DNA from: Notamacropus eugenii
Lineage: Eukaryota; Chordata; Mammalia; Diprotodontia; Macropodidae
NCBI RefSeq assembly: GCF_028372415.1
Contig: NC_092872.1
Coordinates: 552,746,705 to 552,810,704, forward strand
Reading direction: 5' to 3'
DNA length: 64,000 nucleotides
The translations under genes were made by a program, and so were the position numbers. The notes beneath the pieces were generated by a model. The model did not search any database. It worked only from the letters and a program-made list of their open reading frames with translations, and was not told the DNA's origin. The number at the start of each line of letters is the position of its first letter. Positions within the stretch are counted from its first letter, which is position 1. Shown here piece after piece: positions 31,851-42,255 of this stretch.

Positions 31851-32976
31851 AGTTAGCTATAATACACACTCAATACTTCTTATTGAGTGAATACAATTTT
31901 TTTTTTATTCTTACCCTTCCCTAGGACTTCCTTATTCAGGGAAGTGAAGAAACAAATCTGCCTCATTAGAGATGTCATTTTCTTGCTTTGGTTGAATAAA
32001 AACCTCACTCAGCAGGTTTTCATCGCTAACCAAATTACTAAATACAGAAATAAATTTGGGGAGCAGTCACTAAGGACTGAGAAACAAAAGTATTTTTGTG
32101 TTAACAAATGGCTGTGATGCTTTTTGTAAGCAAACTGTCTCAGCAACAATGAGCTATGTTTTCTTGTCCTCCAAATAGCAGGTGTAAGGAGACCTGACAG
32201 ACCAGTCGGACACCTAACATACTTGTGGCAAGTTTTCTACCACAGTGGTTCTCCGGCAATGTTCCCATGGTGAAGGAATTGCTATGTGCCCGGAGCCCTC
32301 AACTGAAATTGAGCAGATGTGCTGGAAGCCGGCTGTCTTCTCTACCCTAGATGGACACTGCATGTACTGCCAATTACCTAGAGGCAGCCACACCCAGTCC
32401 CTCACAATCATGGCCCCCATTCCAGCCCTCCTTACCCCAGGCATTTGCAAGTTGGCACTAGGTCCAACTTGATGCATCTTGTGTGGCACTGTTGAGGGAC
32501 CAAATTATCTGGAATGGGGCCATTTGACAATCACTTGGCTCCAACTGGCACCTGCAATCTGAGTCCTTGCCTTTAAGTGTCCATTAAGAAAGGAGAGAGA
32601 CAATTTGATAGAGAAGAGGAAAGGATCTCTCTGCGAGGGTTCCAGTAATATAACCCTTAGGAAACAAAGCAAAAGCATTAGTAATATGGGGAATGTTGAG
32701 AGATGAAGGGACAGCAGTTATTGTAGACCATAAGATTAACTTCAATTTGAATTGTCGCTGCCTGTCATCACAGGGAAAATGTGTGTTCTGTGTGTATCTC
32801 TGTGTTTCTTCAGGTATTTTTTATTTTATTTTGATATTTCAGGCTCCTAAGAGATATTTCCAGAACTTCAAGCTAGGACTAAAGCCAGAATCAAATGAGA
32901 TGGGCCTCACATTTGTGAGTGACTGGTGGGTGATAGGAAAATCTACCTATCTCTGAACCCAGCCATTCCCCCAACC
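31851..32976. other. No gene recognised; contains a GC-richer block
   Basis: About 32190-32560 is visibly richer in G and C than its surroundings and open for 75 (plus, 32245) and 91 (minus, 32214) codons, but neither peptide is recognised. No repeat named. Confidence 0.35.
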
Positions 32977-33037
32977 AAGCATACACACACACACATACAC
33001 ACATGCACACACCCATACAAACATGCATACATACACA
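32977..33037. repeat. CA-rich microsatellite
   Basis: Interrupted ACACAC and CATACA units. Confidence 0.9.
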
Positions 33038-33154
33038 AAGAAAAACCTCTCAATGCAAAACCATTTCTCTTATCATCTTCAAGAGAATCATTAACAGATT
33101 AAATGAAAAGAGGTGTGGAAATTTTCTAGAAAGCCTCTCTCTGGCAACCTAATA

Positions 33155-33300
33155 AAATGGAAAGGGTCTTAGACTACATATCAAAAGATTTGGGCTTTGA
33201 TCCCAGATCTGTCACTGACTAACAATGTGGCTTTGGACTGGGATTGTCATATCTTTGAGTCTTGGGTTCTTCATCTGCAAAATCAAAAGGTTGATCTTGA
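33155..33300 (+). repeat. MIR-type SINE
   Basis: TCTTAGACTACATATCAAAA, TTTGATCCCAGATCTGTCAC, GTTCTTCATCTGCAAAATCA. Confidence 0.75.
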
Positions 33301-33500
33301 AGAAAAGAAGACTGGTGTCAGTCAGAACTCTGGGGTCAGAGGACAGAGGTTCAGAACCCAGCTGTGTTACTTATTACCTTTGCGACCTTGAGTAAGTCAG
33401 GATCACTGGGATTATGAGAAGAGAAATGAGAAGGTCGGATTTGATCTCCTCTGAAGTCCCTTTGGGGTCTAGACCTGTGGTGCTATGATCTTGTATTTAT
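33301..33500 (+). repeat. Second MIR-type SINE, adjoining
   Basis: CAGAACTCTGGGGTCAGAGG, GTTCAGAACCCAGCTGTGTT, CTTTGCGACCTTGAGTAAGT and GGTGCTATGATCTTGTATTT. It lies head to tail with the previous MIR. Confidence 0.75.
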
Positions 33501-33864
33501 AATCCTTTCCAACTTCCAAGTTTGCTCAATGGGAAAAATCTCCTTACCATGGAGTAGCGCTTTCAGTGTCTCCCATCAAAACTTCAGCATGAATTTCTTT
33601 GTGGGAGGGCAATCAAGATATTGAAGAGACTGGAGACTATGATATAGGAAGTGGTAGAGGGCAGGGGTGACCAGGAAAAAAGAGTAATTAAGTGCTGATG
33701 GTAAACACAAGAAATGGCAATTGCCATTTTAAATATCTGAAGGGCTGTCAGGGAGAAGAGGTAGCAGAATTACTGTTATTCTGCCTGGCTCCAGAGGACA
33801 TTATATGCATTATGTTAGGATAAAAATAAGTGTCTACTCTATGGTATAGACTAGACTAGATTAT

Positions 33865-34250
33865 AGTCTACTACTAAGCTAAACAGTGAGGATACAAATA
33901 AGAAGAAGAAAGGCAGGCCCTGCCTTCAAGGAGTTTACAATCTAATGGGATAAAACAATACACAAAAGGAAGTTGAAAGGGGTTGTTGCAAAAATGCCTT
34001 ATGATGAGGAGGCACAATAAAGAGGATGATGGATTTGAAACCAAGCAGAGAAGCTGATGACAAATGAAGAGATGGCTAACAATCTGAGCCCTCTGTAGAG
34101 GGAGGCTATGGGAGGAGTTTGTTGCTCTACCCCTCCAATCAGAGATGCAGAAGCAACCGGGAAAAGTAATTCTGGAGAGCTAGGGCTGCTAAGTGAAAGG
34201 GGCTTATTCCTTATTAGAGAGCATGTAATAACAATTAGAGTAATTTCCAA
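33865..34250 (+). repeat. Family A relative
   Basis: AAACAGTGAGGATACAAATA, TGCCTTCAAGGAGTTTACAA and GGAAGTTGAAAGGGGTTGTT. The part after about 33990 is unlike the long copies. Confidence 0.6.
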
Positions 34251-34304
34251 GGGGAAGACTGCTTTAAAGGCAGTTCTCCATCTCTAGAAGTCTTCAAAAG
34301 CAAA

Positions 34305-34500
34305 ATGGATAACATTTGTCCTACAGGAAAGCCTTTCTTGATCCTTCCCATGCCCTTAGGTAGCCATATTTCCTCAACTTAATGAGTACTTGGATATTCA
34401 TTTATACACTGCATTCGCCAGTAGAATATCTGCTCCTTGAAATTGGAGATATTCTCACCTTTATCTCTGTATCTCTAGTGGAGTACAGTCTTACACATCC
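34305..34500 (+). repeat. L2 LINE 3' end
   Basis: GGAAAGCCTTTCTTGATCCT, GAATATCTGCTCCTTGAAAT and TTTATCTCTGTATCTCTAGT. Confidence 0.75.
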
Positions 34501-34784
34501 AGGATTTTAAATTTAAATGTTGGTGGATACATTTTGATTTTAGAAGTGAACAGGCCTATCCTTCAGGAAATGGTGGGGGTGGGGATAGTCGAGTTTGGGA
34601 TGCAAATAGCATGAGAGCAAATCCAAAGGGCTCTTGTGTCTTCCATATCCAGGAATTAGTATCACCTATCCATGGACTCTGGCTAAGTAAGCATTCTTTT
34701 CTCCCCAGTCTGATTCAGACCACTATGACATAATAATGGTGTTAATCCCTTCCTTGAGAACATCACTTATGTGACACTTTTAAA
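34501..34784. other. No feature recognised
   Basis: Short single-copy-looking stretch. Confidence 0.4.
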
Positions 34785-35010
34785 GAGCAGGTGACTTAGT
34801 AGAGTTGTAGACTAGGAATTGCTTAGACCTGAGTTCAAATCCTGCCTCAGACACTTTGTAGCTGTGTGACCCTAGGCAAGTCACTTAACCTGTCCTCAGT
34901 CTACTCATCTGCAAAAAAGGATAGTAGTAACACCTACCTCATCAGGCTGCTGTGAGGATTAAACAGAAGAAAAATAAAGTTTTTTGCAAACCTTAAATTG
35001 CTATATAAAC
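34785..35010 (+). repeat. MIR SINE, well kept
   Basis: CTGAGTTCAAATCCTGCCTC, GTGACCCTAGGCAAGTCACT, TAACACCTACCTCATCAGGC and TGTGAGGATTAAACAGAAGA span the full element. Confidence 0.9.
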
Positions 35011-35584
35011 ATTGCGTATTGTCCTTATTGTTGTCTTCACTATGGTTTAGATCATTATAAGACAAGTTGCAAGTGGCTACAAATCCAACAACCACTTATA
35101 ACAACAGAAAACATCTGGTTACCTCTTCTAGCATCAGCCACATCTGGAGTGCCAGATATTCTCGGGAGATGCTCCTGAAACATTCTGGTCTCATAAAGCT
35201 GGAGTCAGACCACTGGTGGGCAATCTCCTTCTGCAGGAAGTTGAAGTCTCTCTTTGCAATTTCTGTATTTTAACTCTCTAGAGGGTTTTTCCACTTAAGC
35301 ACCCTTTTCACTCTTTGGTCGTTGCTGGAATGCAACATGGGAAAGGGCTGCCAGAAACACCTGGGATTGATTATACAATTGATTTTTAATTAACTTTTGG
35401 TCACTGTGCATTCAGAAACTGTTTGCTGTTGCCAAATTTGGGGGGGAGGGGTCTCAACCCAGAATTTAAGAAATGCTGCCTAGAGCACTCATGGAACATT
35501 CATTTGTGATCTGTCACAGGAGGATTTAAAGAAGCTGGCTAAGCCCATAAAACCTAACGTTTGTTTATATCAGTGGCCGGGAGG
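35011..35584. other. No gene recognised
   Basis: Two overlapping frames of 64 and 68 codons at 34984-35273 resemble no known protein. No repeat named. Confidence 0.4.
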
Positions 35585-35768
35585 CAAGTTGGAGGAAGAA
35601 AGCTTACTTTGGAGTTGGAATAAGTGCATTCAGTTCCTGGGCACCATTTGCTACTTTGAGCAGCTCATTATACCACCATTCCATCTCAGTTCCTCACTGG
35701 TAGAATGGGAAGGATTGACTAGAAGGTCTTTGAGGTTCCTTCCAGTATTAGGGCTATTCCTATGACCC
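35585..35768 (+). repeat. MIR-type SINE
   Basis: CTTTGGAGTTGGAATAAGTG, CATTCAGTTCCTGGGCACCA, GACTAGAAGGTCTTTGAGGT and TTCCTTCCAGTATTAGGGCT. Confidence 0.7.
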
Positions 35769-36344
35769 TTCTGAATGAGAGGGAACCTCCTCCCATCCCA
35801 GCTACTACTCACTTCTAATGTTCCTTGTCCTCTCTCCCTCCTGTTGTCCCATTCTTACCTCTTAGATTAGGTAGACTGTTTAAGGGAAGAAGAGGTTAGT
35901 AAAGTGTGCTATTTTTTTTTAAGCTAAAAATAAAGACAAGAAGTCACACTTTTAAATATTTCTCCAGGTTACTCATAAGGTTTTTTGCATTCTCAGTAAT
36001 TTTGTTTACTTTGACTTCAGCAGAAATGAATAAACTAGAAGAGAACTGGGAACTCAAAGTTCTAAAAACAGATGATAAAAATTGTTTTTTTTTTTTACAT
36101 GTAACTGGGGGAAAATAAAATACTAAATAATTTTTTTTAAAAAGGAAGAAAAAAGAAATGAATAACTTTTGATCAGTTTTTTTAAAAGATGGATTGTCAC
36201 TGATAGGCCTTGGACCAATAAAGGAAGGCCAAAGGAGATGGGGAACTTGGAATGGATACTTAACTGGGTGGTGTCAATAGAAAGAAAGAGGACCAAAGAC
36301 AAATGGCATCTATACGTTTGCTTAAAAGCACTTCTGTTTCACAC
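35769..36344. other. No gene recognised
   Basis: AT-rich with several T runs. The 70- and 72-codon frames are not recognised. Confidence 0.4.
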
Positions 36345-36550
36345 AGAGTATATGTTCTGGTTCCTGGGCCATCTCCAGTCTTCCTGATGGATATCTGGTC
36401 ACTGGACCCAGAAGGCTCAGGAGGAGAAAGTGAGGCTGGTAACCTTGCACAGCTGTCCCTTATTCAAAACAAAGTCAAGTGCAAGTCATGTCATCATTTC
36501 CCTGATGTCATGGTCCTCTTCAAAAAAGAAGGAAAAACACAATCGATGAG
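36345..36550 (+). repeat. RTE-tailed SINE (MAR4-like), copy 1
   Basis: CCTGGGCCATCTCCAGTCTT, ATATCTGGTCACTGGACCCA, AGGAGAAAGTGAGGCTGGTA, GTGCAAGTCATGTCATCATT and a tail GATGTCATGGTCCTCTTCAA. Nearly the same as the copy at 37170. The tail resembles the end of the LINE at 40380. Confidence 0.8.
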
Positions 36551-36683
36551 TAGACAAAGCTACCTGAATGGAGACACAGCTAGGTGGGTAATTCAGCTCT
36601 CCCTTTCCCTCTTCCTCTCCCTCTCCTCTCCTTCTCTCTGAAGGGAGGTAAATTTCCAGTTAACTTGGGGTTTGTTGCCTAGA

Positions 36684-36857
36684 TTCCTTCCTTGCTTCCT
36701 TCCTTCCTTCCTTCCTTCCTTCCTTCCTTCCTTCCTTCCTTCCTTCCTTCCTTCTTTCCTTCCTTCCTTCCTTCCTTCTTTCCTTCCTTCCTTCCTTCCT
36801 TCCTCCCTTCCTTCCTTCCTTCCTTCCTTCCTTCCTTCCTTCCTTCCTTCCTTCTTT
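36684..36857. repeat. (TTCC)n microsatellite, about 170 bp
   Basis: Nearly perfect TTCC units with a few TTTC and TCCC variants. It generates false Lys-Glu-Gly-Arg and Leu-Pro-Ser-Phe frames on both strands. Confidence 0.98.
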
Positions 36858-37169
36858 ACTTCCCCCCAATTCAATCTGAAGCTCATACATTCCACGACAA
36901 AGGGTTCCTGGCCAAGCTGCACTTAATGACTGTAATTTTGGACTCTCCTGGCTTTGAGTGAATGTCAGTGGTAATGGTTTCCCTTTGGAACAGCAACCCT
37001 GAGGATCTTCCCCTCCCAGCTTGATTCTGTTTTGTTTTGCTTTGCTTTGTTTTCTTTTTAATTAACCAGGCCAACCCTTAATTCACTTCTTAAAGAGGTG
37101 AGGCCTGTTCCCTAAATGGGCATTACCTCATTTAAACAAGTACTTGAAAAAGGGCTTAGCCTGAAAGGG
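36858..37169. other. No gene recognised
   Basis: Contains TTTTGTTTTGCTTTG-type runs at about 37027-37055. Nothing else named. Confidence 0.4.
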
Positions 37170-37375
37170 CAAGGGTCTCCCATTGCATCCTGGGCCATTT
37201 CAAGTCATCCTGATGAATATTTGGTCACTGTATCCAAATGGCTCAGCAGGAGAAAGTGAGGTTGGGGACTTTGCACAGCCCTCCCTCACTCAAATCAAAA
37301 TCAAGTGCAAGTCATGTCATCATTTCCCAGATGTCATGGTCCTCTTCGAAAACAAAAGACAAACATACAACATTT
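37170..37375 (+). repeat. RTE-tailed SINE (MAR4-like), copy 2
   Basis: CATCCTGGGCCATTTCAAGT, TATTTGGTCACTGTATCCAA, GCAGGAGAAAGTGAGGTTGG, GTGCAAGTCATGTCATCATT and tail GATGTCATGGTCCTCTTCGA then AAACAAAAGACAAACATACA. Confidence 0.85.
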
Positions 37376-37654
37376 TCTGGTTGGATCATTTAATGTTTAA
37401 CAATAATGCAGAATGCATTTTTTTGTATAATATATTCTAAGATCTTAGCCGTCAGAATGTATGACACACCAGTTGTTCTGAAATAGATTTAGGATGTAGC
37501 ATCCTAAGCTGGCCAGATTGTTGGGGTGGGGGTGGGGTGGGATGAGGATGAGAATAACCCAGATTTCTGAGTTTGTTATGGTTTGCAAAGTGCTTTCCTC
37601 AAAATAACCTCCTGACGTAGGCAACACAATATTGTTGCTGATGATATAAGTATT

Positions 37655-37880
37655 ATGCAGATCTATGATTCCACTGGCATAGGGAACTCCTAGTGTAGAA
37701 AGAAACCCTTGCACCATGTCGAGCAGCAATGTATCTGTAACTTCTGGTCTTAGAGAGTTGCTTGGGGCTCTGAAAAATTAGATAACTTCCTCAGGATAAT
37801 GTAGCTGGTAGGATTTGGAATCCAGATCCTCCTCACTTTGCAGCCAACCCTCTATCCACCACAACACACTGCTTCTTAGA
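37655..37880 (-). repeat. Family T SINE
   Basis: CAGATCTATGATTCCACTGG, ATAGGGAACTCCTAGTGTAG, TGGTCTTAGAGAGTTGCTTG and AACCCTCTATCCACCACAAC give a nearly complete antisense copy. Confidence 0.7.
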
Positions 37881-37884
37881 AGTA

Positions 37885-38010
37885 CCATCACCTCCATTTT
37901 GGTAGATGACTGAGCTGACGCTTAAAGAATGAAATGACTTGCCCACAAGGATGGGGATTTAAACCTGGGTCTTTAGATTCCAAAGTTAAGGCTACTGTAA
38001 CATAGATACT
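37885..38010 (-). repeat. MIR-type fragment
   Basis: GATGACTGAGCTGACGCTTA, AATGACTTGCCCACAAGGAT and TTTAAACCTGGGTCTTTAGA. Confidence 0.65.
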
Positions 38011-38404
38011 TGTTTTCCCTCTACTGCTTACTTTCACTTTCCATCTCTCTCTTTCTTCCCACCTTCCCACACATAACCAGAATGTCTGGGTGTTACCATT
38101 TCCATTATAGCTCAGGAAGTTTGACAGCTATCTTCAGTGAGTGAATTCTGAGTGAGAAGCTAAGATAATCTACTATTTGAACAACTGCACTCTGTACTTT
38201 CTTCATTAACTTCCTTTGTGCTTACAAGTTATTGGGAAGGGAATGGACAGGATAACACATTTCTCAGCAAACTCCTTAGAGGTCATCTTGAGAAGTCAGT
38301 ATGTCCCAGGAGACAGAATATATATGGGACTTAGATTCATAATACTTGGGCTAAAGGATTTTACAGTTGAATAAACTAAGACTAAGAATGTCTGAGTGAC
38401 TAAA
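38011..38404. other. No feature recognised
   Basis: No gene and no named repeat. Confidence 0.4.
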
Positions 38405-38525
38405 GGAACATGAGATTTACAATCAGAAAGAGCCTTAAACATCACCAGTTTGACCTCCCTCATTTTACAGATGAAAATCTTAGGGCCAGAAAGAATAACA
38501 TTCATCCAACTTGTAAAAAGCAGAT
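38405..38525 (-). repeat. MIR-type fragment
   Basis: AGAGCCTTAAACATCACCAG, CCTCATTTTACAGATGAAAA and CTTAGGGCCAGAAAGAATAA. Confidence 0.65.
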
Positions 38526-38547
38526 GGAGATGGTTCTCAGACTATTT

Positions 38548-38595
38548 TGTTTATTCAATAAACATTTATTAATTGCTTAATTCATGTAAGGGACT
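38548..38595 (+). repeat. Family A head scrap
   Basis: TTTATTCAATAAACATTTAT followed by TAATTGCTTAATTCATGTA. Confidence 0.4.
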
Positions 38596-38732
38596 ATTAA
38601 TTTAGTATTCTTCCATTGTATAGGTTGCTTTGACTTGTCAAAGAACATAGGCAGTAACACCTACACTCTCTACCTATGGATATGGGGAAAGCCAAATGAT
38701 AATGCATTTTACATGCCTTGAAATAATAATAA

Positions 38733-39008
38733 GGTGTGCATATATATATATATATAGGTATGTATAAAATATGCTTGTTCACATATGTATATATGCACAT
38801 GTAGTATGTGTATCTTATAAAAGGTATGTGTGCTTGCATGCATATATATTACATATATACATGTGTATATAAACATATGTGAACATGCATGTATAAATGC
38901 ATTTGTGCATATAGGTATGCACATATATATGTATGTGTGTATGTATATACACACACATACATATATGTGAGATATATATGTATATATGTATACATATGTA
39001 TACATACA
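38733..39008. repeat. TG/TA-rich microsatellite, about 275 bp
   Basis: Alternating TATG, CATA, TGTA and CACACA units. Four overlapping antisense frames rich in Tyr, Ile and Cys are repeat translation. Confidence 0.92.
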
Positions 39009-39119
39009 TTTGCTTTTTTCTTTATTATGCCTGATAAGGTTACTTTCAACTGAAATAGATATGATAAACCCAAGAGAAAAAATAGAATATATCAGCATGG
39101 TATATTTTGGCATCATTCT

Positions 39120-39560
39120 AATATGAAAATGCCATGACAAATTAAACAACTTCTGTTTCTCTCCTCCTGGGGGGGGGGAGGCGCAAGGAGAGGGGAGAAA
39201 GGAATCTTAAACATCCCATTAAGCTGCAAGGATATTAATTATACTGAGTTCCATATTAAATGCTCTTGCATCTAAGGAGCTCGTTTACTTGACAATGTTA
39301 TTATTATTTGTTACTTACATGGCACCGCTGATGTAAACACTGTTTTATAAACACACACATAAAGTTTATTGCTCTTATATGAGTGTACCCTGTAATTATG
39401 CATTTACCTTCTAATAAGCAATGTGAGGAGCACAACTCATTCAAGCAAAAGCATTAGCATATCTCTCTCTGAGTTCCTAAAAATCTCTGGGTGGTGATGG
39501 AAGAGCATTTTTTTCCTGTTAACAGAAAAGAAATCTGAGTAAATAAGAGTCTAAGAAAAA
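39120..39560. promoter_or_regulatory. Repeat-free block, candidate conserved non-coding element
   Basis: No recognised repeat. A homeobox-type TTAATTA at 39235-39241, a forkhead-type GTAAACA near 39333 and further AT cores such as GTAATTATGCA near 39392. Function is inferred only. Confidence 0.3.
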
Positions 39561-39588
39561 TCTATTTCTGGCTTTTAATATATATCCA

Positions 39589-39620
39589 TACACACATACC
39601 CCCACACACACACACGGGTG

Positions 39621-39665
<45 letters not shown>

Positions 39666-39675
39666 ACATATATAT
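39589..39675. repeat. (CA)n microsatellite
   Basis: CACACA broken by CGGGTGCACG, then about 35 bp of pure CA and a TATATA end. Confidence 0.97.
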
Positions 39676-40379
39676 TAACAAAAGAGGCAAATCTTTCTGA
39701 GAAAGGGTTTTGAATTTTTGCATTAAAGGGGATTTTTTTTAAGGGGGGTGGGGTGATGCTTCTTAGTTTTCAGTTTGCTCTTTCCCAGGACAGATCCCTC
39801 ACTGTAAATTCTGCAGAAGGTGCGATGTGTGGGTGTGGAGGCAAACCACACAGAAAGCTCTGTTTGCCATGGTTTGGTCTCAGCAAATACCACATGCCAA
39901 GTTTCTTCAGAATGGTTATTTTTTCTTTTTTAAAGACCCAATGAGAAAACACAAAAATAAATGATTGAACCTTCGATATCTGCTACCTTCTAAAGGAAAA
40001 CTCCTCTTTGAGGGGTGTTGAGGGGAAAGAATTCCACTATAGCAGCCCACTGGGAGCACTGGGCATTTGTTGAGAGTAGGGGTGGGTGGGGCAAAATATG
40101 ACATCCATTGTTATCTTTCAGTCAGGTTTGCCATGATGAATATCCATTTATCTGTTCCATGTTCCATATTGACTTGAAATACTTCCTAGCTGATATGCTG
40201 CTGGAGAATCTCTAAGGAGAAACAGTCTGATCACTGAATCATGACTAAACACAATAGAGACTTTAGAACTTCATTATTGATATCTTCCAGAGGTTTAGAT
40301 TGTTGAATGTCTAGAGTCTTGTTTCTTTTAATGTCACTTAGACGCTATACCAGTGCCATGGCTGGAAACTGAATAGCTT
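39676..40379. other. Repeat-free stretch, no gene
   Basis: RUNX-type AACCACA at about 39844 and paired TTTGCCA/TTTGGTC motifs. Frames of 60-63 codons on both strands are not recognised. Confidence 0.35.
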
Positions 40380-40935
40380 CCATTTGATTTGTCTTGGGAA
40401 GATTCTGAGGATCACCTGGTAAGAAAAGATATGAAACACTGAGATCTTTTCTCAAACTAAACTGCCAAGCATTCAAACTACTGCAGAGAGTGCAGCTCTC
40501 ATGGGCTGGCTACGTTGTTCAAATACCCCACGTTTGGCAAAATAAGACTATTTCATGGAGAACTCACACAGGGCAAGTGTTCCTACGGTGGTCAGAAAAA
40601 GGGATGCAAGAACTCTCTCAGAGTATCTCTTAAGAATTCTGGAATTGATTGTTTGACATACTAGACTGCCCAGTATGGTGTGCCCTCATCAGAGAAGGTG
40701 CTGTGCCCTATGAACGAAGAAGAATTGAAGTAGGTCAAAAGAAACATGAGATGAGCAAATGCAGAGAATCCCTCACAAATGTTCATTTGTATCTGATCTG
40801 TGATAGAACATTCCAAGCTAGCATTGGTCTGATCAGCCACAGTCAGACACACAGCAACTTGACTCTAACATAGTGATGTCCTTTTGTTCCTCTTTGAGTG
40901 TGAAGGACAACAACCAACCAACCAACCAGTGTCTA
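40380..40935 (+). repeat. RTE-like LINE 3' end with zinc-finger-like C terminus
   Basis: Codes, with shifts, for the last part of a LINE reverse-transcriptase protein: a WAGYVVQ block near 40507, KNSGIDC near 40634, WCALIREGAVPYERRRIE near 40677 and a final IGLISHSQTHSNLTLT ending at 40873. The finger's first paired cysteine region is decayed (LICDRTF). The 3' tail has AACATAGTGATGTCC and TCCTCTTTGAGTGTGAAGGA, ending in ACAACCAACCAACCAACC repeats as RTE-type LINEs often do. The 75-codon frame at 40649 is the longest intact part. Clade is inferred. Confidence 0.7.
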
Positions 40936-41034
40936 ACTAGGCAAATAAACACAAAAAGCAAATAATTTATTCCAAGCTCAACATCCAGACCTTAGTTATG
41001 ATTCTTAACTGGGTGATCATAGACAAGTCATTTC

Positions 41035-41490
41035 CCCAGAAGCAATGTGAAACAGTGAAGAGAGCACTGTATTTGGAGTCAGAAGACCTGAGTTCAATTT
41101 TGCCCTATATCACTAACTACTTGGGACAGCTAGGTGGCACAGTGGACAGAGTGTCTAGTCTGGAGTCTGGAAGATGAGTTCAAATCCAGCCTCAGACACT
41201 TACTATGTGTCCCTGGGCAAGTTACTTAACCCTCTTTTCCTCAGTTTCCATATCTATAAAATGAGCTGGAGAAGATATGGCAATCCACTCCAGCATCCTT
41301 GCCAAGAAAACTGCAAATATGATCATGAAGAGTGGGACATGACTGAAAAACAACTAAAACAACTTGGGTCACTTAGAGTAGGTCACTTAACTTCTTGGTC
41401 ATCTGTTTTCTTATCTGTAAAATAATGAGGTTGGACTTAGGTGGCCTCTGTGGTCCTCTCCTGTAATAATAACCTTTGATCTGTTGCTCA
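41035..41490 (+). repeat. MIR-type SINE split by MAR1
   Basis: Left half GTGAAGAGAGCACTGTATTT, GGAGTCAGAAGACCTGAGTT; right half from 41369 GTTTTCTTATCTGTAAAATA, ATGAGGTTGGACTTAGGTGG and CTCTGTGGTCCTCTCCTGTA. The two halves are contiguous parts of one MIR. Confidence 0.8.
41126..41358 (+). repeat. MAR1-like SINE nested in MIR
   Basis: Begins ACAGCTAGGTGGCACAGTGG, has AGTTCAAATCCAGCCTCAGA and CTGGAGAAGATATGGCAATC, ends GGGACATGACTGAAAAACAA. Flanks ACTACTTGGG (41116-41125) and ACAACTTGGG (41359-41368) match at 9 of 10 bases. Confidence 0.9.
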
Positions 41491-41594
41491 GTGCTTCTGA
41501 GATGTAGGCTACCATGACAAAAACTCCCTTCCCAGGATATCTAAGAGAGATGCACAAAACAAAAACAAAACAAAACTTATTTGAAACTCTCTTG

Positions 41595-41687
41595 GGTTTT
41601 CTTTTTTCTTTTTCTTTTCTTCTTCCCTTCTTTTCTTCCCTCCTTCCCCCCTTCTTTTTTCTTTCCTTCTTTCTTTCTTTCTTCATT

Positions 41688-41776
<89 letters not shown>
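41595..41776. repeat. Pyrimidine tract ending in pure (TC)n
   Basis: About 95 bp of mixed CTTT and CCTT, then 86 bp of uninterrupted TC (41691-41776, 43 units). The antisense Arg-Glu frame and the Ser-Leu frame across it are repeat translation. Confidence 0.97.
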
Positions 41777-41779
<3 letters not shown>

Positions 41780-41999
41780 CCCCCCATCAAAATGGGATTA
41801 CAATTGGAACAATTACCTCTAGACCTAGAGAAGAAAGCTCGCACAAAGTGAAGAACACTGAAATGAGATTCAGCGTCTCCCTCCCACGTCTCTGAACCAA
41901 GCATCCCTTTGTATTCGTTGACCCACTCATAACTGACTCTCTGCATAATTAATAAATAAACTTTCTTTTTCATTAGATTTATATCCTTCTGAACATTTT

Positions 42000-42255
42000 G
42001 TTGTTGTTTAGTTGTTTCACTCACGTCTGATTCTTTGTGACTCCTCGTTGGGATTTTCTTGGCAAAGACACTAGAGTAGCTTGCCATTTCCATCTCCAGC
42101 TCATTTAACAGATGAAGAACTAAGGCCACCAGGGCTAAGTGACTTGCCTAGGGTCAGGCAGCTAGTAGATGTTTGAGGCCAAATTTGACCTCAGGAATAT
42201 TAGTCTTCCTGCCTCCAGACCAAGCACTCTATCCACTGCAACACCTAACTGCCCA
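42000..42255 (-). repeat. MAR1-like SINE, full length
   Basis: Starts GTTGTTGTTTAGTTGTTTCA, has TTTTCTTGGCAAAGACACTA and GTGACTTGCCTAGGGTCAGG, and ends CCACTGCAACACCTAACTGC. Flanking TTCTGAACA and TTCTGAAAA suggest the target duplication. Confidence 0.88.

Noticed and set aside
36593..36961. Four overlapping open frames with Lys-Glu-Gly-Arg or Leu-Pro-Ser-Phe repeats
   Set aside because: They are translations of the (TTCC)n microsatellite on both strands.
38597..39149. Cluster of antisense frames up to 146 codons rich in Tyr, Ile, Cys and His
   Set aside because: Translation of a TG/TA microsatellite in several frames.
41514..42129. Frames of 102-148 codons with Ser-Leu or Arg-Glu runs
   Set aside because: Produced by the (TC)n tract; the rest lies in SINE sequence.
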